This document shows, in pieces, positions 11,711-20,588 of a stretch of 64,000 bases of DNA. The notes beneath the pieces were generated by a model. It saw only the letters and a list, made by a program, of their open reading frames with translations, made no database searches and had not been told where the DNA came from. Location of the stretch: contig CANEXL010000002.1 of NCBI GenBank assembly GCA_947443745.1, positions 1-64,000 on the forward strand, in the 5' to 3' direction. The first letter of the stretch is position 1, and each line of letters begins with the position of its first letter. The position numbers and the translations under genes were made by a program. The stretch is from Microbacteriaceae bacterium. Its GTDB lineage: Bacteria; Actinomycetota; Actinomycetes; Actinomycetales; Microbacteriaceae.

Positions 11711-11814
11711 AAAGGTCTTTCAGGTTTCATGCAGGATGCTCTGAAATCCTAAGAGCTGTCGTCGGGTAGAATCGAGCGGTCGTCTGAAGCACCTTTTTGG
11801 TGTGTCAGATAACG

Positions 11815-11902
11815 GGAGGGCTGTCCGAGCGGCCGATGGAGCTGGTCTTGAAAACCAGTGAACAGAAATGTTTCGTGGGTTCGAATCCCACGCCCTCCGC
11901 CA
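11815..11902 (+). tRNA. tRNA-Ser(TGA)
   Basis: Acceptor GGAGGGC/GCCCTCC, long variable arm, anticodon loop CTTGAAA, TTCGAATCCC T-arm, encoded CCA. Confidence 0.95.
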
Positions 11903-11946
11903 GCTTTACGGCATCACGACACAACTGAGACCGCAAGGGGATACAT

Positions 11947-13206
11947 ATGAGTGACGAGCCACGCACCCGCGCTCGGAGGGTTCACCGCGATTCCGGCGTT
12001 GTGCGCCATGGGCGCCAGCACACTCGCGGCCCCATCCGCACACTCCTCGGTCTTATTGGTGCCGGGCTCGTTGTAGTTTTGGTCAGCGGCGCATCCGTTG
12101 CTGCCGTCGCCGCGTGGGACGTCGCTCGTTCCATCCAACCTGGTGTTGCGCTGGCGAATGAAGCCAGCATTCCGTCCATCGGTGAAATTGAAGGCGGCGT
12201 TAACCTGCTCTTGGTGGGCAGCGATAGCCGTGTGGGAACCGATCCCAACATCTTCGACGTCGATCCCGGCAGCGTCCTCAACGACGTTAACATGCTGCTT
12301 CACATCTCTCAGGACCACAAGAGCGCGACTGTTGTCAGCATCCCGCGTGACATGGTCGTTCACTTTCCCAACTGCCCTGACGGCGGTGGCGGCTGGACAG
12401 GCCCCATTAATGCCACTCTGAACGAGGGCGGGCTGGCATGTGTTGTGCTGACGGTCGAGGCTCTCACTGGTCTCACGATTCCTTTCGCGGCAGAAATTCA
12501 GTTCAACGGCGTCATTGAGATGGCCAATGCCATTGGTGGTGTTGATGTCTGTGTGGCCGATCCCATTCAGGATGAGTACACCCAGACCTTCCTAGACCCC
12601 GGAATTCATACGCTCTCCGGCCTCCCCGCATTACAGTTCTTGCGCACCCGCCACGGCGTGGGCGATGGCAGCGACTTGGGACGCATTTCGAACCAGCAGG
12701 TCTTTCTCTCATCGTTGGTTCGCAAACTGAAGAGTGCGTCAACTCTGACGAACCCCGTCGCTCTTTATGGTCTGGCCAAGGCTGCGGCCAGCAACATGAC
12801 CCTGTCGAACAGTCTGAACAACGTTGACACCATGGTCTCCATCGCGATGGCACTCAAAGACATTCCCCTCGACAGCATCGTGTTCGTTCAGTACCCCGGA
12901 ACCACCGGTGGTGAGGGCGTTTACTCGGGCAAAGTTCAGCCCAACGTGACGGCAGCGGCAGCGTTGTTTGACGCTATTGCGGCCGATCAGCCTGTTGGCC
13001 TTTCGGGAACCACTGGTGTTGGGTCGGTGACGGATCCAAACGCTCCGGCTCCAGCACCCGTTGACCCGGCGGCAACCCCGTCAGCAACGGATGCGGCGAC
13101 TCCGGCGACCACAGCGGCACCGGTCACCGTCTTGCCCGATGCGATCACGGGCCAGACAGCAGGTTCGTTCACATGCTCCAAGGGTCGAACGCTCGACCAG
13201 CAGTAA
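11947..13206 (+). CDS. LCP (LytR-CpsA-Psr) family protein
   Basis: N-terminal TM, 'NLLLVGSDSRVGTD', 'VSIPRDMVVHFPNC', 'FLRTRHGVGDGSDLGRISNQQVFLSSLVRKL'. Confidence 0.9.
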   Translation: MSDEPRTRARRVHRDSGVVRHGRQHTRGPIRTLLGLIGAGLVVVLVSGASVAAVAAWDVARSIQPGVALANEASIPSIGEIEGGVNLLLVGSDSRVGTDPNIFDVDPGSVLNDVNMLLHISQDHKSATVVSIPRDMVVHFPNCPDGGGGWTGPINATLNEGGLACVVLTVEALTGLTIPFAAEIQFNGVIEMANAIGGVDVCVADPIQDEYTQTFLDPGIHTLSGLPALQFLRTRHGVGDGSDLGRISNQQVFLSSLVRKLKSASTLTNPVALYGLAKAAASNMTLSNSLNNVDTMVSIAMALKDIPLDSIVFVQYPGTTGGEGVYSGKVQPNVTAAAALFDAIAADQPVGLSGTTGVGSVTDPNAPAPAPVDPAATPSATDAATPATTAAPVTVLPDAITGQTAGSFTCSKGRTLDQQ

Positions 13207-13311
13207 GTTTCTGGGCGTCGGCCCTGCGGTCGTCGAAGTGACGGTCGTTTTCGGGCACGCCCACGGTGTCGGTATGATTGCACATGTGCATTCGCTTTGG
13301 CGTGTGCGCGA

Positions 13312-13403
13312 GGAGTCGTCGCATAGTTCGGCCTAGTGCACCACCCTGCTAAGGTGGAGAACTCGTAAGGGTTCCGAGGGTTCAAATCCCTCCGACTCCG
13401 CCA
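13312..13403 (+). tRNA. tRNA-Ser(GCT)
   Basis: Acceptor GGAGTCG/CGACTCC, anticodon stem CACC..GGTG with GCT, long variable arm, GGGTTCAAATCCC T-arm, encoded CCA. Confidence 0.93.
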
Positions 13404-13408
13404 ATGAG

Positions 13409-13436
13409 AAGACCGCCTGGAAGGGCGGTCTTTTTC
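13409..13436 (+). terminator. Rho-independent terminator downstream of tRNA-Ser(GCT)
   Basis: aaGACCGCC-tggaag-GGCGGTCtttttc: perfect 7-bp stem followed by a T-run. Confidence 0.8.
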
Positions 13437-13497
13437 GTTGGCGGAATGAATCGGGTGGGGATTTGGGAGGAGAGCATGCTGCGCATGTTCGACGGTT

Positions 13498-13511
13498 CCC
13501 TCCGACTCCGC
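13498..13511 (+). repeat. Duplicate of the tRNA-Ser(GCT) 3' end (ccctccgactccgc)
   Basis: 14-nt exact match to 13388-13401, within a longer partial T-arm-like match (ggttccctccgactccgc). Confidence 0.65.
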
Positions 13512-13819
13512 TCTGTGTCACCCCTCTACATCCCTTTATATAAGCGGAAGTAGGGGGTTTTTCTTTGCCCCGAAAAGGCAAACTGAACACGAAATGAACA
13601 CACTTTGTTTGGGGCGAGCAAGATTCAGGGCTGTTGAAAGGCCGTGTCGGGTGTCATTGAAGGCCGCGAGTGGTTTACTTCGCCACAGGTGGCCACATCG
13701 TTTTATTGTAAATTCATGGGCACTATCGATTGATTCCCGCGATGACGGTGACGCTGCCCTGCTGGTGGCTCAGCAGGAATAATTGCTTGGAAAGTTATAA
13801 CACTGTACACTTTACAAGT

Positions 13820-14587
13820 ATGAAGGCGGCGGAGATTGATGCAACCCTCGGGGAAATCTCCGCGGGTCAATGGGGCATGCTCACTGCACACCAAGCTCGC
13901 GCCCGCGGCATCAATCGTTCCAACCTCGCCCACCGAGAGGCGGACGGAAGGCTGGAACGGCTAACTCACGGGGTGTACCGGCAGGGTGGTTCTCCCTCCC
14001 TCCCCCTTGACGATCTCAGGGCTGCGTGGCTCTCCACGAACCCAGAGAAGCTCGCATACGAACGCACTGCAGACCCAGACGTCGTTATTGGTTCGGCTGC
14101 GGCAGCCCTCGTCCATGAAATAGGTGACATTGATCCACTTCCGTACCGACTGATTACGCGGGATCGCCGTCAGACGCAACGGCACGAGATTGCTTACAGT
14201 CAACGTTCACTTGATGCGCAGGACGTCACCGTTCGCGACGGTCTGCCGGTGACCACTGTGGAGCGCACGATTGCCGATCTCCTTCGAGACTATGGAGACA
14301 TCTCACTCGTGGCGGATGCCCTCCGTGAAGCAACACGCAAGGATCGGACGCTCAATGAAGCCCGCCTCGCCCAACTCCTCGCCCCGCTTGCCGAGCGTTA
14401 TGGGCACCCCGAAGGAAAAGGGGAGGCCTTGCTCAATCAGCTCCTCACGGCAGCAGGACTTGACGTCGTGTCGAGAGCGCGACGGGTTCTTCAAGATGCT
14501 GCATTAGCGGAGGCCGTTCAAGAGATTCTTGCGGAGGTAGCGCCACCTTCCCCGGGCAGAGTGAGAGCGAGAGAGGGTCACAAGTGA
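13820..14587 (+). CDS. AbiEi-like type IV TA antitoxin
   Basis: N-terminal wHTH 'GQWGMLTAHQARARGINRSNLAHREADGRLERLTHGVYR', 'SYA'-like core 'DVVIGSAAAALVHEIGD...ITRDRRQTQRHEIAY', 'VTTVERTIADLLRDYGDISLVADALREA'; overlaps downstream nucleotidyltransferase. Confidence 0.8.
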   Translation: MKAAEIDATLGEISAGQWGMLTAHQARARGINRSNLAHREADGRLERLTHGVYRQGGSPSLPLDDLRAAWLSTNPEKLAYERTADPDVVIGSAAAALVHEIGDIDPLPYRLITRDRRQTQRHEIAYSQRSLDAQDVTVRDGLPVTTVERTIADLLRDYGDISLVADALREATRKDRTLNEARLAQLLAPLAERYGHPEGKGEALLNQLLTAAGLDVVSRARRVLQDAALAEAVQEILAEVAPPSPGRVRAREGHK

Positions 14588-15501
14588 ATAACTTCGCTTC
14601 CGGCCGAGCAATGTCCGCCGCCGTCACGCTCGCTGCCCAAAAAGCAGCCGGAGGCAGAGGAAAGGTCGATGTAAAACGCAACGTCGACCAAGCCTTTTAC
14701 GACAGATTTCTGTGCCGCATCTTCTCCGAGAAGGATGGCCCCTTCCTGCTCAAGGGAGGTACCCGCATGCTCGCGGCCGTTCCGAACGGCCGGGCAACGA
14801 AGGACGTCGATCTGGAGGCACGAGAGCACACGCTTGAGGCCGCCATATCGAACCTGACGCGTTTGGCCGGAATCGATCTTGGAGACTTTCTCGTCTTCAC
14901 GTACACAGGGCACAAGGACGCGGGTGGGGAAAACCAGCCCAACGTTCAGGCTGCTGCGGTGAAGTTTGATGTCACAATCGTAGGCCTTGGAAGGCAAAGC
15001 CCCCTCAGAGTGGACCTTGCCATGCATCTGCGCCCTAACGCAATCGTGGTGAGAAGCGCTCCCGCGTTCCGACTCGAAATCCCTGAGTTCAAGACTTTCG
15101 ACTACGCCATGATCACCATTGAAGATCAGATTGCCGACAAGGTCTGCGCCATCATGTCTGAATACGGTGTCGGCGCGCAGGGCTCATCTCGCGCGAAGGA
15201 TCTCGTAGACATCGTCATCTTGGCCCTGAACCAAGAAATTGGTGCCACCAGCCTGCGCCAGGCTATTCGAGCCGAGGCCACGAATCGTGCCCTTCCACTC
15301 TTCGATTCAATTAGCGTTCCAGAAGCCATTCGCGACGGTTACGCGAAACTGGCGTCCACCGTCACGCCGATTGATGGCTTTCGAACATGGGCCGAGGCGG
15401 CCGCTCTGGTCAACCTGCTTATCGAGCCCATCTTGAGCGACCGCGTTGTCCATGGACTCTGGTCCCCCAATCATCGGGCGTGGCTACCCTCGTTGACGTA
15501 A
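14584..15501 (+). CDS. AbiEii-like nucleotidyltransferase toxin
   Basis: 'FYDRFLCRIFSEKDGPFLLKGGTRMLAAVPNGRATKDVDL' (KGG...DxD nucleotidyltransferase), 'EDQIADKVCAIM...SRAKDLVDIVIL'. Confidence 0.85.
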   Translation: MNNFASGRAMSAAVTLAAQKAAGGRGKVDVKRNVDQAFYDRFLCRIFSEKDGPFLLKGGTRMLAAVPNGRATKDVDLEAREHTLEAAISNLTRLAGIDLGDFLVFTYTGHKDAGGENQPNVQAAAVKFDVTIVGLGRQSPLRVDLAMHLRPNAIVVRSAPAFRLEIPEFKTFDYAMITIEDQIADKVCAIMSEYGVGAQGSSRAKDLVDIVILALNQEIGATSLRQAIRAEATNRALPLFDSISVPEAIRDGYAKLASTVTPIDGFRTWAEAAALVNLLIEPILSDRVVHGLWSPNHRAWLPSLT

Positions 15502-15647
15502 ACGCTACAGAACGTTTTCCGTTGCCAAAGGGGAAGCCGCACGATAGGCGGCATCTAGAGCAGTAGAGACGCTGTCGAGGTCATCGTCGAAGAGGTCAGA
15601 GTAGACATCGAGGGTCATTGCGGCAGAGGGTTTTCGCCTCAAAAAGC

Positions 15648-16118
15648 TCAGATGAGGTTCTTAAGCATCTTCACCGAAGTTGTTTCGTACCCAAGTGAGT
15701 CGTAGAGGCCCCGGGCGCGGGTGTTGAATCCGAAGACGCTCAGGCCGAGAGAATGCGCACCATGTGAGCGCGCGTATTCCTCACCGAGGAGCATGGCCGC
15801 TTTCCCAAATCCCTGACCACGCTCTTCAGGGTTGATGACAACGTCCCAGACCCACCACGCCCCCGGATCGGCGCTGACATCCTGTCCGATCCACAGGTAG
15901 CCCACGGCTGCACCCGCCTCGTTAATGATGTGAAAGACCTCATTGCCAGGGCTGCAAGCACCATCCGGGAACGAACGAGCCATGCTCTCGGCCGCGATGC
16001 GCTGAGCGTCCTCGACCGCTCGGCCCTGGGTAACTAAATCGCTGACGTATTCGGCGCAGCTGCGCTCCAGCCACGACAGGAATTCGCTAGTGAGGATTCG
16101 CTGAAGGGTCACAGTCAT
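15648..16118 (-). CDS. GNAT family N-acetyltransferase
   Basis: 'DVVINPEERGQGFGKAAMLLGEEYARSHGAHSLGLSVFGFNTRARGLYDSLGYETTSVKM' GNAT core. Confidence 0.9.
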   Translation of the reverse strand: MTVTLQRILTSEFLSWLERSCAEYVSDLVTQGRAVEDAQRIAAESMARSFPDGACSPGNEVFHIINEAGAAVGYLWIGQDVSADPGAWWVWDVVINPEERGQGFGKAAMLLGEEYARSHGAHSLGLSVFGFNTRARGLYDSLGYETTSVKMLKNLI

Positions 16119-16323
16119 TTCTCAATCCTTCCAGACACCAATCTCCACAAGTGCCAGCCGAAGATTGCCACACCGCCACTCCGCCACCCTGCTCTGGCCG
16201 AATTACATTCGGATTGCGTGCTGCCCCCTGTGGGGTCGTGCCTGAAGCCATGCCGCTCGACCAAATGAGTCATGTTCTGTAAGCTAATTGTAAACATGTC
16301 TTATTTGTGTCGAAAGGAACCAA

Positions 16324-16545
16324 ATGACGATCTCGATCCGACTCACCGACGACGAAGAAGAGCGCCTCGATCAGCTCGCACGTCGCACGGGCCGCTCGAA
16401 GAGTTTCTACGTTCGCGCAGCGCTTCATGAGCACTTGGCCGAAATGGAGGATGCCTTCACTGCCGACGAGTCACTCGACGCTTTCGAGGCCGCCGGACGA
16501 CGCACCCGCCCGCTTGCGGCACTCAAGGCCGAGACTAATCTGTGA
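16324..16545 (+). CDS. Ribbon-helix-helix antitoxin (RelB/CopG type)
   Basis: 'MTISIRLTDDEEERLDQLARRTGRSKSFYVRAALHEHLAEMEDAF'; GTGA overlap with downstream toxin. Confidence 0.85.
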   Translation: MTISIRLTDDEEERLDQLARRTGRSKSFYVRAALHEHLAEMEDAFTADESLDAFEAAGRRTRPLAALKAETNL

Positions 16546-16808
16546 CACCTCGGTGGCAGGTTGAAACCACCGAGCAGTTCGACCGTGACTTCAAAAAACT
16601 TGACCGGGCAATTCAACGACGAGTGATGGCCTACCTCGAAGAAGTAGAAAAACTAGATGATCCTCGCCAGCGCGGCAAGGGTCTCACGGCCAACCACACG
16701 GGAGTGTGGAGGTACCGAGTCGGAGATCACCGCATCCTCGCCCAGATCATCGACAACTCCTTGACCGTCCTCACCCTCACCGTTGACCATCGCAAAGATG
16801 TGTACTGA
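16542..16808 (+). CDS. RelE/ParE-family mRNA interferase toxin
   Basis: 'FDRDFKKLDRAIQRRVMAYLEEVEKLDDPRQRGKGLTANHTGVWRYRVGDHRILAQIIDNSLTVLTLTVDHRKDVY'. Confidence 0.9.
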   Translation: MTPRWQVETTEQFDRDFKKLDRAIQRRVMAYLEEVEKLDDPRQRGKGLTANHTGVWRYRVGDHRILAQIIDNSLTVLTLTVDHRKDVY

Positions 16809-16880
16809 GAACTAAGAAACCTTGAGCGCTTTTAGCGGGCTCTCGACCTGCGCGGGAGCCTTGCTCGCCGTTAGGCTGAA

Positions 16881-17807
16881 TTGATGACTCCCCCCACTGA
16901 GCATCCTGTCCATATCGAGAATTTCCGAATGGACTTCGGTGGAACGACCGTTGTCTCCGATCTTTCTTTCGATGTGCGCCGCGGAGAAACCTTTGGTTTC
17001 CTGGGCTCCAACGGGTCGGGGAAGACCACCACGCTGAGAGCGCTGCTGGGGATTTACACTCCCACCGGCGGAACGCTTCACATCGACGGCCGCCCGTTCA
17101 CACCGGAAACGGGACCCCGGCTGGGGTACCTTCCCGAGGAGCGTGGTCTTTACAAAAAGGAATCCGTCATCGATGTGATGACCTACTTTGGGCGGCTCAA
17201 GGGCGTGAGCAAAAAGGGGGCCGTCGTCTGGTCGCAGAACTATCTCGAGCGGGTTGGCCTGGCAGACAAAGCCAAGACCCGCGTCGAGAAGCTTTCCGGC
17301 GGAGAACAGCAGAAGGTGCAGCTGGGGGTCACGATCATGAATGAACCTGAGCTGCTCATCTTGGACGAGCCCACAAAGGGGTTCGACCCGGTTAATCGGC
17401 GACTGCTGATGGACATCATCGAAGAGCAGAAGGCCAACGGAGCCACGGTGCTCATGGTCACCCATCAGATGGAGGAGGTTGAACGCCTCTGTGACCGTGT
17501 CATTTTGCTGAAGGATGGGCGCGCTGAAGCGTATGGCACCATTCCAGAAGTTCAGAATCAGTATGGGGGCACGATGATTCGCCTGGGGTATTCGGGGGAG
17601 ATCCCGCCATCACCTCAGTATGAGATCAGCACTCGCTCTCGCAACTACGCCAAGCTGACGCTCGCGGAATCCTTTGATGAAGCCTTGATTCTCAAAGAAC
17701 TCGTGGACGCCGGAGTTCTTGTTCGGAGCTTTACGACGAGCAAGCTCTCGCTTGAAGAAATTTTCGTGCAGGTCTATGGCGAGCAGACCGAGAAAGTAAG
17801 TGCGTGA
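16881..17807 (+). CDS. ABC transporter ATP-binding protein (NatA-like)
   Basis: Walker A 'GSNGSGKTTTLRALLG', signature 'LSGGEQQKVQLG', Walker B 'LLILDEPTKGFDP', C-terminal extension as in NatA. Confidence 0.93.
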   Translation: MMTPPTEHPVHIENFRMDFGGTTVVSDLSFDVRRGETFGFLGSNGSGKTTTLRALLGIYTPTGGTLHIDGRPFTPETGPRLGYLPEERGLYKKESVIDVMTYFGRLKGVSKKGAVVWSQNYLERVGLADKAKTRVEKLSGGEQQKVQLGVTIMNEPELLILDEPTKGFDPVNRRLLMDIIEEQKANGATVLMVTHQMEEVERLCDRVILLKDGRAEAYGTIPEVQNQYGGTMIRLGYSGEIPPSPQYEISTRSRNYAKLTLAESFDEALILKELVDAGVLVRSFTTSKLSLEEIFVQVYGEQTEKVSA

Positions 17808-17808
17808 G

Positions 17809-19044
17809 ATGGCACAGCACAACCTGGCCACGGTCGTCGGTTTTGAAATTCGTCGCACTCTGGGGCGAAAAAAGTTCTGGCTGATGACGCTGTTCGTGCC
17901 AGTGGCCATTGCCATTGTCATTGGGCTCATCGTCTTCTCTAACTCCTCCGTTGAAGGCACGGGTGCGTCGTCGCCCGAGGCGGGCGGGTCCGCATCGGCA
18001 CTGACCTTCACCTATAGCGACGCGTCAGGCCTGGTCGACCCAGCAATCGCCACGACCTTTGGGGGAACTGCTGTAACCGACGATGCGACTTCCATTGCTG
18101 CCGTCAGGGCGGGCACCTCAGAAGCACACTTCGTTTTCGCCCCCGACCCCGCGACAACGGCGACTGCCGTCTATGGCGCCGATCTGGGACTCTTCGCCAA
18201 TTCAACGTATGCCAGCGTCGCCACCTCGCTACTGGTCGCCAGCAGCCAAGCTGAAATTGGAAATCCCACTCTCGCCACGCTTGCCCAAGGGAACGTGCCC
18301 GTCACCTCGACGACGTACGTAAACGGTGAGGTGAACGCTGGCTTTGGGGGAATTCTGCCCCCACTGCTCTTCCTCATTCTCTTCTTCCTCACCTTCGTTC
18401 TTCTGGCGAACCAAATGCTGACCGTCACGCTGGAGGAGAAGGAAAACCGAGTCACGGAGATGATTCTCACCACGCTGAATCCCACGGCTCTGATTGGGGG
18501 CAAAATCATCGCCTTGTTTGCCGTCGGATTCGTGCAGATCCTTGTCTTTGCGCTTCCGGTGCTCATTGGTTACCTCTTTTTCCGCACGTCACTGGGCATT
18601 CCCGAGATCGACCTCGCCTGGCTGAGTATTGATCCGGTGAGAATGATCATCGGAGCCCTTCTGGCCCTTGGCGGCTTCGCCCTCTTTACGGGGACACTCG
18701 TCGCGATTGGTGCCGTGATGCCCACCGCGAAAGACGCCGGAAACCTTTTTGCGGGCCTGATGATTCTCATGTTCGTTCCGCTGTACGCGGTGTCGCTCAT
18801 CATTTCGAGCCCCACCAGCCCGGTGGTGCAGCTCTTCACGTACTTCCCGTATTCGGCTCCAGTCACCGCGATGATTCGTAACGCGGTCGGAACGTTGTCG
18901 GTCGGGGAAGCCACGATTGTGATTGTGGTGCTCTTTGCCCTGAGTGCGGTCGTCCTCCGGCTGGCTGTTCGACTGTTTCGTTACGGATCGATTCAGTACA
19001 CGAGCAAGGTGTCCCTTAAAACAGTGTTCTCCACCGCGAAATAG
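17809..19044 (+). CDS. ABC transporter permease (NatB-like, ABC-2)
   Basis: Polytopic protein immediately downstream; 'LLANQMLTVTLEEKENRVTEMILTTLNPTALIGGKIIALFAVGFVQ' NatB-like motif. Confidence 0.9.
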   Translation: MAQHNLATVVGFEIRRTLGRKKFWLMTLFVPVAIAIVIGLIVFSNSSVEGTGASSPEAGGSASALTFTYSDASGLVDPAIATTFGGTAVTDDATSIAAVRAGTSEAHFVFAPDPATTATAVYGADLGLFANSTYASVATSLLVASSQAEIGNPTLATLAQGNVPVTSTTYVNGEVNAGFGGILPPLLFLILFFLTFVLLANQMLTVTLEEKENRVTEMILTTLNPTALIGGKIIALFAVGFVQILVFALPVLIGYLFFRTSLGIPEIDLAWLSIDPVRMIIGALLALGGFALFTGTLVAIGAVMPTAKDAGNLFAGLMILMFVPLYAVSLIISSPTSPVVQLFTYFPYSAPVTAMIRNAVGTLSVGEATIVIVVLFALSAVVLRLAVRLFRYGSIQYTSKVSLKTVFSTAK

Positions 19045-19156
19045 CACGAGGCATTCACCGCTCGTCGCGGGAGCTTATGCTTAGCGAGGCACTGGAGAAT
19101 CGCGACGAGGTGGGGCCGCCCCCTTCAGGCCCCTGATTGCTCCACAAAGGTTTCTT

Positions 19157-19948
19157 ATGCTTCGTACTGTCAGCTCCCACATTGTGCTGAACGCTCTTGC
19201 CCCCGCTCAGCTGGTGCTGTCGATTTCGGTTGCTGATACAGAGAATTCGAGCGAGAAACTCGCGGTTACGCAGGGCGAGAGCGAGTGTGCTGTTCGCGAG
19301 GTTCTCGATCAGCACGGCACACGATTGCATCTGGTGGATGTCGTGGCCGGCCCCATCGACGTGACCTACAGTGCGCAGATCACCGGTACGGCAGCGTCGG
19401 CGGCGCTGAGTGAGGTGGAAAACATCCGGTATCTGCGGCAGAGCCGTTATTGCGAGTCAGATGTGTTGGCGCCGACGGCCCGTTCGCTGTTCCGTGGCCT
19501 TTCGGGAGCCGAACTGGTGAGCGCCGTGCGCGAGTGGGTTGCGACCGAAGTGCGCTACGTTTCGGGGTCCAGCAATTCCACCGATGGCGCCCTGCGCACA
19601 CTTATCTCGCGCAAGGGCGTGTGCCGCGATTTCTCCCACCTCGTGGTGGCGCTGCTGCGCTCCCTCGATGTTCCGGCCCGCATGGTCTCGACCTATGCCC
19701 CCGGTCTCACGCCGATGGACTTCCATGCCGTTGCCGAGGCTTTCGTTGACGGAGCCTGGCATGTGCTGGATGCGACGGGAACGGCTCCGCGCCAATCGCT
19801 CGTGCGCATTGCCACCGGCCGCGACGCTGCCGATATTGCGTTCTTGACGGTCATCGGCGGTCAAGTGAATCTTCGCTCGTTAGTCGTTACGGCCACCAGT
19901 GACGAATTCGTTACCGACGATCACAGCGAGTTCATTCAGCTGCACTAA
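19157..19948 (+). CDS. Transglutaminase-like domain protein
   Basis: 'TLISRKGVCRDFSHLVVALLRSLDVPARMVSTYAPGLTPMDFHAVAEAFVDGAWHVLDATG' Cys-His-Asp triad context. Confidence 0.88.
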   Translation: MLRTVSSHIVLNALAPAQLVLSISVADTENSSEKLAVTQGESECAVREVLDQHGTRLHLVDVVAGPIDVTYSAQITGTAASAALSEVENIRYLRQSRYCESDVLAPTARSLFRGLSGAELVSAVREWVATEVRYVSGSSNSTDGALRTLISRKGVCRDFSHLVVALLRSLDVPARMVSTYAPGLTPMDFHAVAEAFVDGAWHVLDATGTAPRQSLVRIATGRDAADIAFLTVIGGQVNLRSLVVTATSDEFVTDDHSEFIQLH

Positions 19949-20065
19949 TTCTGCCGGCGTTTATTGCTCCAGAAGTCAGTGGATTCGATCGCATCGGGTG
20001 TCGGCGAGTAAATTTAGCGAGTGAGCGGTGAAGCCCACACAACCAGCACAGGAGATCACAGAATT

Positions 20066-20584
20066 ATGTCTCACACCGACGACTTCAAGGCCGCCTTTCG
20101 CAATCATCCTGGTGGCGTTGCCGTCATCACTGCTGATTCTGGTGATGGCCCCGTGGGGTTGACCGCTACCTCCGTCTCGTCCGTTTCTGCTGAACCTCCC
20201 ATGTTGATGTTCTCTGTGTCGGGACACTCCTCGACCGGCCCGGCGTTGAAAAAAGCCCAAACGGTTGTTGTGCACCTTCTCGGGGAACAGCACGTCGAGC
20301 TTGCCAAAACCTTTGCGACCAGTGGCATCAACCGTTTCGCTGACGCAACATCATGGTCTCGCCTGGAGACGGGTGAACCATACTTGTTGTCGGCCACAAC
20401 GTGGCTGCGGGGCAAAGTCGTTAACCAAATGGATGCCGGCGAATCGACCATCGTTGTCATCGAGATTCTCGACGTCAGATTGCCCACTGGTGCAGAAGGC
20501 GATGCCGCTGAGGATGTCCAGCGCCCGTTGGTGTATCACAATCGCACGTGGCACTCGTTGAGCGATTCCTCGACTCTGGACTAA
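20066..20584 (+). CDS. Flavin reductase family protein (FMN-binding)
   Basis: 'FKAAFRNHPGGVAVITADSGDGPVGLTATSVSSVSAEPPMLMFSV' flavin reductase-like core. Confidence 0.88.
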   Translation: MSHTDDFKAAFRNHPGGVAVITADSGDGPVGLTATSVSSVSAEPPMLMFSVSGHSSTGPALKKAQTVVVHLLGEQHVELAKTFATSGINRFADATSWSRLETGEPYLLSATTWLRGKVVNQMDAGESTIVVIEILDVRLPTGAEGDAAEDVQRPLVYHNRTWHSLSDSSTLD

Positions 20585-20588
20585 TGGC

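Noticed and set aside
13790-13822. Palindrome centred on GTAC in the abiE promoter as an AbiEi operator
   Set aside because: Arms match poorly beyond the central few bases; not distinguishable from chance by eye.
16170-16200. Possible third copy of a tRNA-Ser fragment (ccactccgccaccctgct) as a distal att site
   Set aside because: Only a ~10-nt match (ccaccctgct) to the anticodon region, not to the 3' end; too short to support.
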